NCBI GenBank assembly: GCA_018968805.1
Contig: JAGWZX010000004.1
Coordinates: 1 to 13,902, forward strand
Length of the DNA stretch: 13,902 nt
Reading direction: 5' to 3'
Source: Patescibacteria group bacterium
Lineage (GTDB): Bacteria > Patescibacteriota > Minisyncoccia > Phycocordibacterales > SIBU01
Shown: one piece after another, positions 1-8,100 of the stretch
How positions within the stretch are numbered: position 1 is the first letter of the stretch
How the letters are laid out: every line of letters begins with the position of its first letter
Position numbers and translations under genes: made by a program
The notes under the pieces: generated by a model
What the model was told of the DNA's origin: nothing
The model's database searches: none
What the model saw: the letters and a program-made list of their open reading frames with translations, nothing else

Positions 1-181
1 ATTCTTCCGTATCGCCAAGGCGGGTTTCGCCCACAAACGCAAACAGCTTGCCGGCAACCTTAGGGTTCTTTTCCCCGACATTGAAAAAGCGCTTGAAAAA
101 ACCGGCCTTCCCAATGAAATCCGACCGGAAAACGTTTCGCTTGAAAAATGGAAGGGTATCTTGAAAGTTTTACATGCCTGA
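1..181 (+). CDS. rsmA: 16S rRNA dimethyladenosine transferase (KsgA/RsmA-like), 3' end only
   Basis: This is the last 59 codons of an open frame that enters from outside the window and stops at TGA 179-181. The translation opens with FFRIAKAGFAHKRKQLAGNL and ends in an ENVSLEKWKGILKVLHA tail. This matches the small C-terminal helical domain of KsgA/RsmA, which usually reads roughly F-x-x-V-K-A-x-F-x-Q-R-R-K-x-L-x-N-N-L, then an R-P-E-x-L-S-x-E-x-W/F element near the end. The family dimethylates two adjacent adenines in helix 45 of 16S rRNA during small-subunit maturation. The catalytic Rossmann domain lies upstream and is not visible, so activity cannot be judged. The last 12 bp overlap the 3' end of the convergent peptidoglycan-binding gene. 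It is a housekeeping gene and probably marks the chromosomal edge of the secretion locus. Identification rests on the tail motif only. Confidence 0.82.
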   Translation, partial: FFRIAKAGFAHKRKQLAGNLRVLFPDIEKALEKTGLPNEIRPENVSLEKWKGILKVLHA

Positions 182-1255
182 CGAACCGAGAAAGCCTGTC
201 ATCATTCCTTCGCTCGGTATTTCAAAACAATCCGGACCGGACCATTCCATGCATACGCCGGCCCCCGGATCGTAAGTGCCTAAAACTTCCGTGGTAAAAG
301 GAGCGTTGTAATTGCTGAATTCCTGCATGCCTTCGTAATATGTAAGGAGAACGGGATAATCCGGCGGCAGAGGTTGCATGCCGACCAACCAGTCGCCGCT
401 GCAATCGCAGAAAAACACGTAATAAATGGCGCCGCCGAACGGCGAGCCGCTCACACCCTGAGCGTTGGCTATCGCCGGCCGCGGGTTAAAAAGAGAAATC
501 AGATTGCGGAAAAATACCCCGAGCGGGATCGGCTTGGGAGAAATATTTTTCGCTGAGGTCTGCGCCTGCTTATTCCAAGCCTTTTGAAACTCTTTGCGGA
601 AATCCATCGGGCCGGCGGCGGCATTCTGCACAAGAGCGCTCGCATTCGCAAGCCGGCTATCGCTGTAACCGCGATTTTTACCGACACGATTGATATCGGC
701 GAGAAACTTATCCAGATTTATAAAATTGGGATTGCCTACCGAAGCGGGCGCGGAAGAAGGCGCTGGGGTAAACGTGGGCGGCAGAACGGGAACAGTAACC
801 GATTTTGGGGTTGAAACCGCGGACACGGGAGGCGGCACGGAGGCGGGCGCGGCGGACTCCGTCCGCCGCGCCGCGAACTTACCTAAAAGCGCATTCAGTT
901 GGCGCAGAGTCTTCGGACCAACCGTGCCGGTAGGCGATTGGCCCAACGCTAAAATACCACTTCTGTATTTTTGCTGAAATTTATTGACGGCCGCTTGCGT
1001 CAAAGGCCCGAAAACGGATGTCTCTTGCCCGGGGGATCCTGGACCGACCCGGGCCACTCTCGTGTCAGGATCGCCGTTTAAAAACCTTTGCAACCGCAAC
1101 ACATCAGCACCAACCGACCCGAGAGAAAGCAGGCGAGAAAAGGAGGTACCCGTGTCCGCCCAAACAGACGACCGCGCGAAAAACACGGCACAAATAACCA
1201 AGGCCGCGATGGAAAAACCGACAATTGACTTTCTATGAGCGGCTGTTCGTTTCAT
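170..1255 (-). CDS. Secreted peptidoglycan-binding domain protein with CPR-type Cys-rich C-terminal domain
   Basis: The product is 361 aa from ATG at 1255; a GTG at 1261 would add two residues. It starts with a basic segment and a hydrophobic stretch ending VWA|D, a signal peptide (residues 1-34). Residues ~42-125 form a PG_binding_1 type domain: an LxxGSxGxDVxxLQ.FLN start, then FGPLTQAAVNKFQ and a closing GTVGPKTLRQLN. An insertion between the helices (to about residue 78) resembles versions common in Parcubacteria. A Pro/Ala/Ser/Thr-rich linker follows (~128-175), then a helical part. The last ~88 residues contain four cysteines (C283, C285, C335, C343) in an FFCDCSG...GVCMEWSGPDC pattern plus a VLGTY motif, a tail I associate with CPR extracellular proteins of unknown function. 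It is predicted to lie outside the membrane, bound to the wall. It is transcribed away from the secretion genes from the shared divergent promoter region. The linker DNA carries a perfect palindrome (846-872). No catalytic residues of a hydrolase were seen. Confidence 0.85.
   Translation of the reverse strand: MKRTAAHRKSIVGFSIAALVICAVFFARSSVWADTGTSFSRLLSLGSVGADVLRLQRFLNGDPDTRVARVGPGSPGQETSVFGPLTQAAVNKFQQKYRSGILALGQSPTGTVGPKTLRQLNALLGKFAARRTESAAPASVPPPVSAVSTPKSVTVPVLPPTFTPAPSSAPASVGNPNFINLDKFLADINRVGKNRGYSDSRLANASALVQNAAAGPMDFRKEFQKAWNKQAQTSAKNISPKPIPLGVFFRNLISLFNPRPAIANAQGVSGSPFGGAIYYVFFCDCSGDWLVGMQPLPPDYPVLLTYYEGMQEFSNYNAPFTTEVLGTYDPGAGVCMEWSGPDCFEIPSEGMMTGFLGSSGM
846..872. repeat. Perfect 27-bp palindrome (12-bp arms, 3-nt loop) inside a linker-coding region
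   Basis: The left arm ggcgcggcggac (846-857) and right arm gtccgccgcgcc (861-872) are exact reverse complements separated by tcc. The 27 bp equal nine codons, so the unit can be inserted or removed without changing frame. It lies at the start of the low-complexity linker of the peptidoglycan-binding protein, where on the minus strand it helps encode the stretch around ARRTESAA. Confidence 0.7.
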
Positions 1256-1273
1256 TCGCACTTGATTCGTAAC

Positions 1274-1282
1274 ATTTTACCA
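1274..1282 (-). promoter_or_regulatory. Extended -10 promoter for the peptidoglycan-binding gene
   Basis: Read on the minus strand the sequence is TGG-TAAAAT: a -10 hexamer at 1279-1274 with a TGn extension. No convincing -35 lies 16-18 bp upstream, as is common when the TGn extension is present. The inferred start point (~1267) is only 6 to 12 nt before the candidate start codons (GTG 1261, ATG 1255), so the mRNA would have almost no leader. Confidence 0.45.
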
Positions 1283-1310
1283 CAACTGGGGAACGGACGC
1301 GGCTATTTTC

Positions 1311-1319
1311 TGTTATACT
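1311..1319 (+). promoter_or_regulatory. Extended -10 promoter for the secretion-locus operon
   Basis: The sequence TGT-TATACT (hexamer 1314-1319) is a five-of-six match to TATAAT with the TGn extension. No clear -35 is present. The predicted start near 1326 leaves about 34 nt before ATG 1360. It lies back-to-back with the minus-strand promoter at 1274-1282, with about 30 bp between the elements, so occupancy of one could influence the other. Confidence 0.5.
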
Positions 1320-1359
1320 GTCCGGGAAGTTTGCGCATTGTCTGTGCGCCAATTTGCGT

Positions 1360-2340
1360 ATGCTCGCCGCACGAAAAAAAATCGCCTTGATCGCGCTGGG
1401 AATCGTCGTTGTCGGCGGAGTTGTCTACTTCATTTGGAAAGGCTCGCAAAAAACAAGCTACAGCGCCGTCGGCACGCAATTTACCACTGCGGCTCAATCG
1501 GCGATATTGGAAAAAGACAGCGACAATGACGGCCTGAAGGATTGGGAGGAGGAGCTCTGGAAAACAGATCCTTACAACCCCGACACTGCCGGCGACGGCA
1601 TGCCCGACGGCATGAAAGTCAAACAGGGACGCGATCCTCTCCGGCCCGGGCCGAACAACTTTCTCGCCTCAAGCACCGTCGCCGCCAAAATCAACACGAC
1701 GACTGAAAGCGATCTTTCGGAAACCGACAAATTCTCGCGGGAACTTTTCATCAAGATCATCGCCGACAAAAACAACAACACACCGCCTACGCAAGAAGAC
1801 TTGAATAATTTTTTAAACAACGCCATCCGCCAGGAAACGCAGGATCAGAAGGCGAAAAAATTCACCGCGGGAGATTTTCAGGCCGACACCAGCGAAACGC
1901 CGGACAAAATTCGCGCCTACGGCAACGCCTTAGCCGTGATTTTTACCACCAAGCCGGCGACTCCGCTTGAATATGAAATGAACGTGGTGGGCCAAGCGGT
2001 GAATAACAATGATCCCGACGAGCTGAACAAGCTTGACCCGCTGATCGCCGAATATCAACTGCTTGAGAAAAAACTTCTGGCCTTGACTGTGCCGCAAAGC
2101 GCCCTGCCGTTTCACATCGCGCTTACCAATAGCGTTGCCGGTATGATTTGGAGCATTACCGGCCTAAAATACGTCATGACCGACCCCATCAGGGCCTACC
2201 CCGGTGTCGCGGTTTACGCGGACAACGCGCAAAGTTTCGCCGACTCCATCAATAAATTCCGGGGTTATTTCATTTCGCAAAACACGCCGTTCGAGCCGAA
2301 CGATCCGGCGTACAATTTTTTCCAATTAAACCGAACATGA
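1360..2340 (+). CDS. Membrane-anchored protein with DxDxDG calcium-binding (thrombospondin type-3 / EF-loop-like) motif
   Basis: The product is 326 aa from ATG 1360; a TTG at 1354 is in frame but less likely, and neither has a clear ribosome binding site. A short basic N-terminus (LAARKK) precedes one transmembrane helix (~8-26), predicting an N-in anchor with the rest outside the cell. Residues 53-64 read D-S-D-N-D-G-L-K-D-W-E-E, matching positions 1, 3, 5, 9 and 12 of an EF-hand-type Ca loop. A second acidic element (DPYNPDTAGDGMPDG, ~70-84) follows, so the pair resembles the thrombospondin type-3 repeats often found in CPR surface proteins. The remaining ~240 residues are mostly helical and have no recognised domain. 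It is the first gene of the plus-strand block, 55 bp before the lectin-like gene. A role in surface structure or stabilising extracellular parts of the secretion apparatus is inference from position. Confidence 0.75.
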   Translation: MLAARKKIALIALGIVVVGGVVYFIWKGSQKTSYSAVGTQFTTAAQSAILEKDSDNDGLKDWEEELWKTDPYNPDTAGDGMPDGMKVKQGRDPLRPGPNNFLASSTVAAKINTTTESDLSETDKFSRELFIKIIADKNNNTPPTQEDLNNFLNNAIRQETQDQKAKKFTAGDFQADTSETPDKIRAYGNALAVIFTTKPATPLEYEMNVVGQAVNNNDPDELNKLDPLIAEYQLLEKKLLALTVPQSALPFHIALTNSVAGMIWSITGLKYVMTDPIRAYPGVAVYADNAQSFADSINKFRGYFISQNTPFEPNDPAYNFFQLNRT

Positions 2341-2375
2341 TAGATTTTTCCCCAGAAACAAGATGGATTTCGCGG

Positions 2376-2381
2376 TATAAT
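2376..2381 (+). promoter_or_regulatory. Consensus -10 box (TATAAT) upstream of the lectin-like gene
   Basis: A perfect TATAAT occupies 2376-2381 in the 55-bp gap after the Ca-binding gene. No good -35 lies at 17 bp. The expected transcription start (~2387) is about 9 nt before ATG 2396, which would give a nearly leaderless mRNA. The box may be an internal promoter for the T4SS genes downstream of 2396. Confidence 0.45.
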
Positions 2382-2395
2382 TGACACAACCTTTA

Positions 2396-5107
2396 ATGAA
2401 AAAGGAGTGGAACATCATTGCCGGGACCCTTGCCATTATCATCGTTACGGCGGCAATTTCTTTCGCCGTTCCCGAATCGGCGCACGCCGACATCGCAAGC
2501 TGCATCGCGGGCGTGATCGCTGGCAAGGCATACGGAAAAGCGGAGGCGACGGGTTCGCAAGGCGAGGCGACGGGCATGACAAAAGGTGCGGCGGGAGCAC
2601 TTAGCTTTTCCAGCGCGGCGGGAGCAGTCACTTCCGTACCGGTCTACGACGCATACGTACAGCAATCCATCATACAAATGAGCCAAGTATCGGCTGACGC
2701 GATCAACACTGTCGCCGCCGCCAATGCCCGAATCAACGCCGATACGGCCGGACAAACCCAAGGCCTGACTATCCAGCGTTGCATCGTCCAACCGCTTGTC
2801 GTCATTTTGGCTCGTTCGCTTCTATCCACATTCACCGCCCAGATGGTGAACTGGATCAACAGCGGTTTCCACGGAAGCCCGTTATTCGTCACCAACCCGC
2901 AAGGCTTCATGGCCGATGTGGCCGATCAGACTATGGGCCAATTCATCGCCAATCTCGGTCCCATCGGCGCGATGTTGTGCAGTCCGTTTGATTTGCAACT
3001 CCGCCTATCGCTGAACCTTGCTTACGGCAATAACGGCTACTGGCAGGAAATCGGCTGCCGGCTTACCGACATTGAGCAGAACGTCCAGCGCGCTTTCACC
3101 GCCGGAGCTTGGGGCGCGGACGGCTGGGACAATTGGCTGCAGCTGACAGCCGTACCGCAGGACAATCCTTACGGGGCATACATCGCGGCCACTAACGCTT
3201 TGGATGCCCGGATCGGCAACGCCCAATTCTCGCTCGGCCAGCAGTTGAACTGGGGCCATGGCTTTCTGTCATGGACAGACTCAAAGACCGGCCAGATTCA
3301 AACGCCGGGAATTGTCATAGAAAACCAGCTCGCCAATACCTTGGGCGAACCGGTGCGGCAGGTCGGCGTGGCGCAAGATTTAGACGCCATACTGGGCGCC
3401 CTGGTAAATCAAATGATTAACCAGGTAATGGGTGGGGTGGGAGGCCTTCTTGGCGCTTCAGGCCAACCGTCCGGAGGCGGATCGTCCATGGTTGACCAGG
3501 GCCTGGCTTCTACACCGGATTCAATTATCTCTCAAAACACCGCCGCGCAGAAATTCCCAAGCGAACTGGACGTGGAAACCGGTGTTAACACGGATGGCAG
3601 TCCGGTATATATAGGCCCTACTCTTGATCCGGCCTACTTTTGCGCCGCCTTCCGAAACAACAGTTATTCGGCAGACGGCGGATCGTCTGGAAATAATGTC
3701 GCCGACACTTCCGATGTGTATGTGACTAAAATCTGCCAGACTGCCGACAATCATGACGGCACGTTCAGCAAAGGAACTTGTACCGACTCCACGTTCACCC
3801 CTATCAAAACGCAAAAAATCATCAACAGCTCGAGCGGAATAGGCGCGCCGGCCGCTACGCCATGGACCGTTTCCGATTACAATGCCGCTTCCACCTTCTG
3901 TCAAAATTCCAGCTTTACCGTACCCACAAGCAACGCTATCAGCGCTTTCCAGGATCAGGTTGATAATTTCAACAACATACCTACCACCACAACAGCGCCT
4001 AATACCGGGCCGGTGCCGGACACCAATGTGGCGGTAATGAAAACCGCCGCTCAATCCAGTACTTACGTCACCAACGCAACCGGGAACACCACCGCGGACA
4101 GGGCGGTTGACGGCAACGCGCGGCAGTTGGGATATACCCAGACCGGCGTTAGCGGGCCGGGAGTCGGAGCGTGCGTCGTGTATGGGGCAAACCAATGCGC
4201 CGCAGAAACCGGCCGTAGCGACTCCGGCGGCGCCTGGTGGAATGTTGATCTCGGCGGCGAATACAACATTCATGGCATAGAGATTGACCAGCCGTTCGGA
4301 GCAGGATGGGGTAGTTACCTTTCAATCGCGCAACGCGGATCGGAAGTCCGGGTGCGGGTTGGAGACACCGTGGACGCGAGCGGCAAGGTTATCGGCGGTT
4401 CAATTCTTCCCGCCGACTCCACCTGCACAAGCTCAAAAGAAAAAACAGCGAATCCAAATTACACATTCTGCGACGACAATAACGGCAACACCCGCCTTAG
4501 TCGCACCGGACTGACGCTGACGGGACGCTACTTGCAAATTGAAAAAGATCCCGGCAGCGGCGGACTGGCGCTTGCTCAAGTCAAAGTTATGGGTTCGCGC
4601 GTCACGGCTGGAACGGGAAATTCATCTGCTCCGGCTTCGCCTTTCACCATATCGCCCGGCGACCTTGATTATACAAGCGTCGCCTGTCCGGTTTCGGGCG
4701 GGGTGGAATTCCCTTGTGTTTCCAATGGCTCGGCCGGGTTCTATGACGTAACCTTTACGGCAAACCAGACGGAAAATGCTGTTAAAGCCAGATTGTCTAT
4801 TGTCAAAACTGATGGCGGCGTAGTGGGTATAACGAGTATATTTAAAAACTTGAGCCTCACCGAAAAAGTTGATTCGCAAAACTCGGCCACCTACGCCATA
4901 AGTCTCGCCGGCACGGTCAACGGCACCCCGCCCCTCGTGCTGTTCACTGACGCCTCCGGCCAAAATATCGGCACCGCCTATGAGTTGAGCGTGGCGGGAA
5001 ACATTGCCGTCAATGCGGCACCGGGAAGTTACAAACTTACGATCGATCTGCTTGATTCAACGAGCAAAGTAGTGGCGACGCAGAACACCTTGTTCAAAAT
5101 TCAATGA
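2396..5107 (+). CDS. Secreted T4SS-locus protein with conserved CPR N-terminal region and F5/8C (fucolectin-like) galactose-binding domain
   Basis: The product is 903 aa from ATG 2396. A TTG at 2381 is in frame but falls on the -10 box, so it was rejected. MKK plus a hydrophobic core ending SAHA|D is a signal peptide (1-31). Residues ~32-340 form a helical region with the motifs WINSGF (153-158) and LCSPF (194-198). I recall this combination from unannotated proteins beside VirB6 in Parcubacteria T4SS clusters; its function is unknown, though it could be a VirB5/TrbJ-like partner. A Gly/Ser-rich, Cys-containing linker follows (~345-540). Residues ~544-733 match an F5/8 type C / fucolectin-like beta-sandwich: NVAVMKTAAQSSTY, then ADRAVDGN, then WWNVDLGG (614-621) with IHGIEI, closing with RYLQIEKD and LALAQVKVMG. 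These folds bind sugars or phospholipids, but the ligand residues cannot be assigned here. The last ~150 residues look like an Ig-like beta domain. The stop overlaps the VirB6 start (ATGA), suggesting coupled translation. Confidence 0.8.
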   Translation: MKKEWNIIAGTLAIIIVTAAISFAVPESAHADIASCIAGVIAGKAYGKAEATGSQGEATGMTKGAAGALSFSSAAGAVTSVPVYDAYVQQSIIQMSQVSADAINTVAAANARINADTAGQTQGLTIQRCIVQPLVVILARSLLSTFTAQMVNWINSGFHGSPLFVTNPQGFMADVADQTMGQFIANLGPIGAMLCSPFDLQLRLSLNLAYGNNGYWQEIGCRLTDIEQNVQRAFTAGAWGADGWDNWLQLTAVPQDNPYGAYIAATNALDARIGNAQFSLGQQLNWGHGFLSWTDSKTGQIQTPGIVIENQLANTLGEPVRQVGVAQDLDAILGALVNQMINQVMGGVGGLLGASGQPSGGGSSMVDQGLASTPDSIISQNTAAQKFPSELDVETGVNTDGSPVYIGPTLDPAYFCAAFRNNSYSADGGSSGNNVADTSDVYVTKICQTADNHDGTFSKGTCTDSTFTPIKTQKIINSSSGIGAPAATPWTVSDYNAASTFCQNSSFTVPTSNAISAFQDQVDNFNNIPTTTTAPNTGPVPDTNVAVMKTAAQSSTYVTNATGNTTADRAVDGNARQLGYTQTGVSGPGVGACVVYGANQCAAETGRSDSGGAWWNVDLGGEYNIHGIEIDQPFGAGWGSYLSIAQRGSEVRVRVGDTVDASGKVIGGSILPADSTCTSSKEKTANPNYTFCDDNNGNTRLSRTGLTLTGRYLQIEKDPGSGGLALAQVKVMGSRVTAGTGNSSAPASPFTISPGDLDYTSVACPVSGGVEFPCVSNGSAGFYDVTFTANQTENAVKARLSIVKTDGGVVGITSIFKNLSLTEKVDSQNSATYAISLAGTVNGTPPLVLFTDASGQNIGTAYELSVAGNIAVNAAPGSYKLTIDLLDSTSKVVATQNTLFKIQ

Positions 5108-8100
5108 GAACAGCGCGCAAAAAATTAGTCGTCGGGTTGTTTGTGATAGCGCTCTTCGGCGCGGCCGCTTTCGCGGCCGCGCCGACCCTCGCGCGCGCCC
5201 AGGCATTAGTACCGCTTCAGGGAAACCAGTCCGGCGACACAACAGGCTCTCTCAACCCAGGCCTCAATCCCGTCAATTCTTCCGGAGGCTTCAATCCAAA
5301 CGGTGCCACCACAGTAACCCCGACCAGCCCCGGAGGCAACGCGGCCGCGGACCAAAACAAAGCGGGCGGCGGCCTCCAACAACCCGTAATTAACAAATCG
5401 GCTTTTCCTGGTTGCGGCATAAATTTAGAATGCTGGGTGGCACAGCTAGCTTATATTCCAATGTCAATCGCCGCATTCTTTCTATACCTGGCGGGCTGGT
5501 TCCTTGATTTATGTCTGCTTTTCACCCTTAACATCAGTAGCTTGATGGCGCGCGTGCCTGTGGTGGATATAGGCTGGAAAATTTTCCGCGACCTCGCCAA
5601 CATATTTTTCATTTTTATCCTCCTCTGGATTGCCATATCAACAATCCTAGGCCTTTCTTCGGGTAAGACCAAAGAGATGCTGGCTCATTTGATTATCGTG
5701 GCCCTTCTTATGAATTTCTCCCTATTCATCACTAAAGCGGTAATTGACGCTTCAGATATCGTCGCGCTCCACTTTTACAATCTTGCCGTACCCGCTGATT
5801 CCAGCTACGCCGGACAGATGATGAGAAGTCTCAAGATTCAGACTTTGTATGATGGTTCTGCCGTCGGCGAAGCGGCCGTGGGGGAAAAAGCGTCAAGCTT
5901 ATGGACAAGAATTAAAAATGCCGCGGTTGACGGCGCCATAGGTACGGCTATTGCACCCGGTGTGGGCACGTTAGTTGGCATCGTATCAGGTCTAAGCAAC
6001 AGTACCGCCATTGACTGGAGTAAAATAATTCTTGTCGCGGTTTTCGGAAGTGCTTTAATGCTAGTCGCCGCTTATACATTCATAGTCGGGGGAATCCTCA
6101 TGCTGATTAGGGCCATAGTTTTGATGTTCGTAATGCTCCTCTCGCCATTGGCTTTCCTGGCTTACACTCTGCCGTCAGCCGAAAAATACGCCGAGCCGTG
6201 GAAGGAGGCCCTTATCAAGCAATCCATCTTCGCGCCCGCTTTCATGATTTTATCGTTCGTGGTCATTAAAACCATGCAGGATCCGCGTTTTCTTGGCGTC
6301 CTTAATGTTCAGGGTGACGCCAGTTTCGCCAAGGCGTTCACCCAGGGTTCATTAGGAAGCATCGGCCTCATCGTCAACTTTTTCTTAGTTATCGGCCTGA
6401 TGTTCGGCTGTATTCTGATTGCCAAAAAACTGGAAGTGCACGGCCTTGAGCTCGCCAAAGAAGGCGGCGCCTTCTTCATGCGCCAAGTCGCGAGAGGAAC
6501 GTATGTCTCGGCCGGCGGAGCCGCGCTTGGTTACGGCGCACAGAGGGTTGGCGCCGTCATGAAGCGTGTTCCGGGCATGGAACAAATGGGCGACAAAGTT
6601 TCCGGATTAGGGAAAAGACTTCACGAGGGGTCTGAAGAACTCCAGAAGAAAATGGACATCAACGAGCTCGATAAAAAATTCCGCGACAGCAAGTTTGGCG
6701 CCACTTCGCTTGGCACATTCATTCGCGAGAAAACAACGGGAGGAAAATTGTTCGGCACGCAAGCGAAATTCGGCGAGGAAAAATCCGTCCATGAGGCCTA
6801 TGAGGAAGACGAGGCCTTGCGCAGCCGGCACGAAGCTTTGCAGAAGGTTGAAGATGCCAAACAGGCCATGGCGCGCTTAAAAATTGCGGATGCAGCCCGA
6901 TTACCAAGCGAAGCGCCTGACTGGAAAAATGCTAAATATAAAGACGCTAGCGGCAATTTTAACCAGGCGGCATTTGATCGAGACTTCCAGAAATTCGCCG
7001 AGATCTTCCGGCCCGCGCTCATGGCAATGCCGAGGCGGGAAGATTTTGCGGAGGGTATGCGCGGCCAAAAAGAATTTGACACGGCCATGGCGCGTTATAC
7101 CTACGAACAGTCGGCGGCCGGACAGACGGAAATGGCGGAACTTGCCGCGCTGTTTGAATATCGCTTTGACCGCAGGCCAAAAAGGGGAGATTTCTCGGGC
7201 CCCGATGCCGACAAAAAATTCGAAGCTGCTCAGAAAAAATTCGTAGAATTCCTTACCGAAGCTCCCGACCCAAGCGATAAAACTTACGGAACAGCCACAG
7301 GCAAAGTACTCTACAGCCAATTGAAAAAGATTCACGATGACGGCCAGGACAGGCTTGCTCAATCAAATAAGGAATTTGAAAAAGCGCAATCGGCCCTAGG
7401 TTTCAGCCTCAACCAGGTTACTCCGGAAGATTTTGCCAGATTGCATGAAGAGGAAATCGAGACTCTTGCGCCGTACGCCAACCTTAGACAGTTGCATGCG
7501 GTACGAGACTCTAAAGAGTGGACCATGCCGGACAAAAGAAAAATGCTCGGAACGCGCTGGGCTAAAGAAATCGCCGACTTTCAGAAATTCAGCGCCGAGA
7601 TCATGCAGCCCTATAAAGAGGCTTGGGATAAGCTTGACGAAGCGATAAAGGCCGAGAAAATTGATCTTGATGAGTCCGGCAACATAGATGAACAATCAAC
7701 CACAATCGATCCGGCTACCGGCAAAAAATATGTGCTTTTCAACGATGGCAGCGGTGAAAAGCTTGAAATACCGGTGGAACCGAAACTGCCATCCCACCTT
7801 AAGGCTTGGGCCAGAAACAAGATGACTAAAGAAGAATACGAACTGGCATCGTTCATATCCCCCCAACTTTTCGACAATGAGGATCTTGTCCATGTCATCC
7901 GTTGGGGTCTGACCAACAAAGAGTTCCGCACCGATGAGAATATGCCTTTTGACTTGCGCGACCGCCTCACATACATGAAAGACAGCACACTCGATAAGGT
8001 GGTGGAGGGATCCAAGTCTCCGAATTTCATAGCCGAAGACACGAGTGATAAAAGGGCGGCGGCCATTGAGGCGGCCCGGGACGCGGCGGCCGCCGCTACG

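Noticed and set aside
2288-2321. Possible intrinsic terminator: cgttcg/cgaacg hairpin followed by six T residues
   Set aside because: The stem is only 6 bp, lies inside the last codons of the Ca-binding gene and is separated from the T-run by more than 10 nt, so it would be a poor terminator.
3521-4273. A 250-codon open frame on the minus strand within the lectin-like gene
   Set aside because: It is Gly/Arg-rich with no domain pattern, and it is antisense to the linker and F5/8C domain, which are clearly coding on the plus strand.
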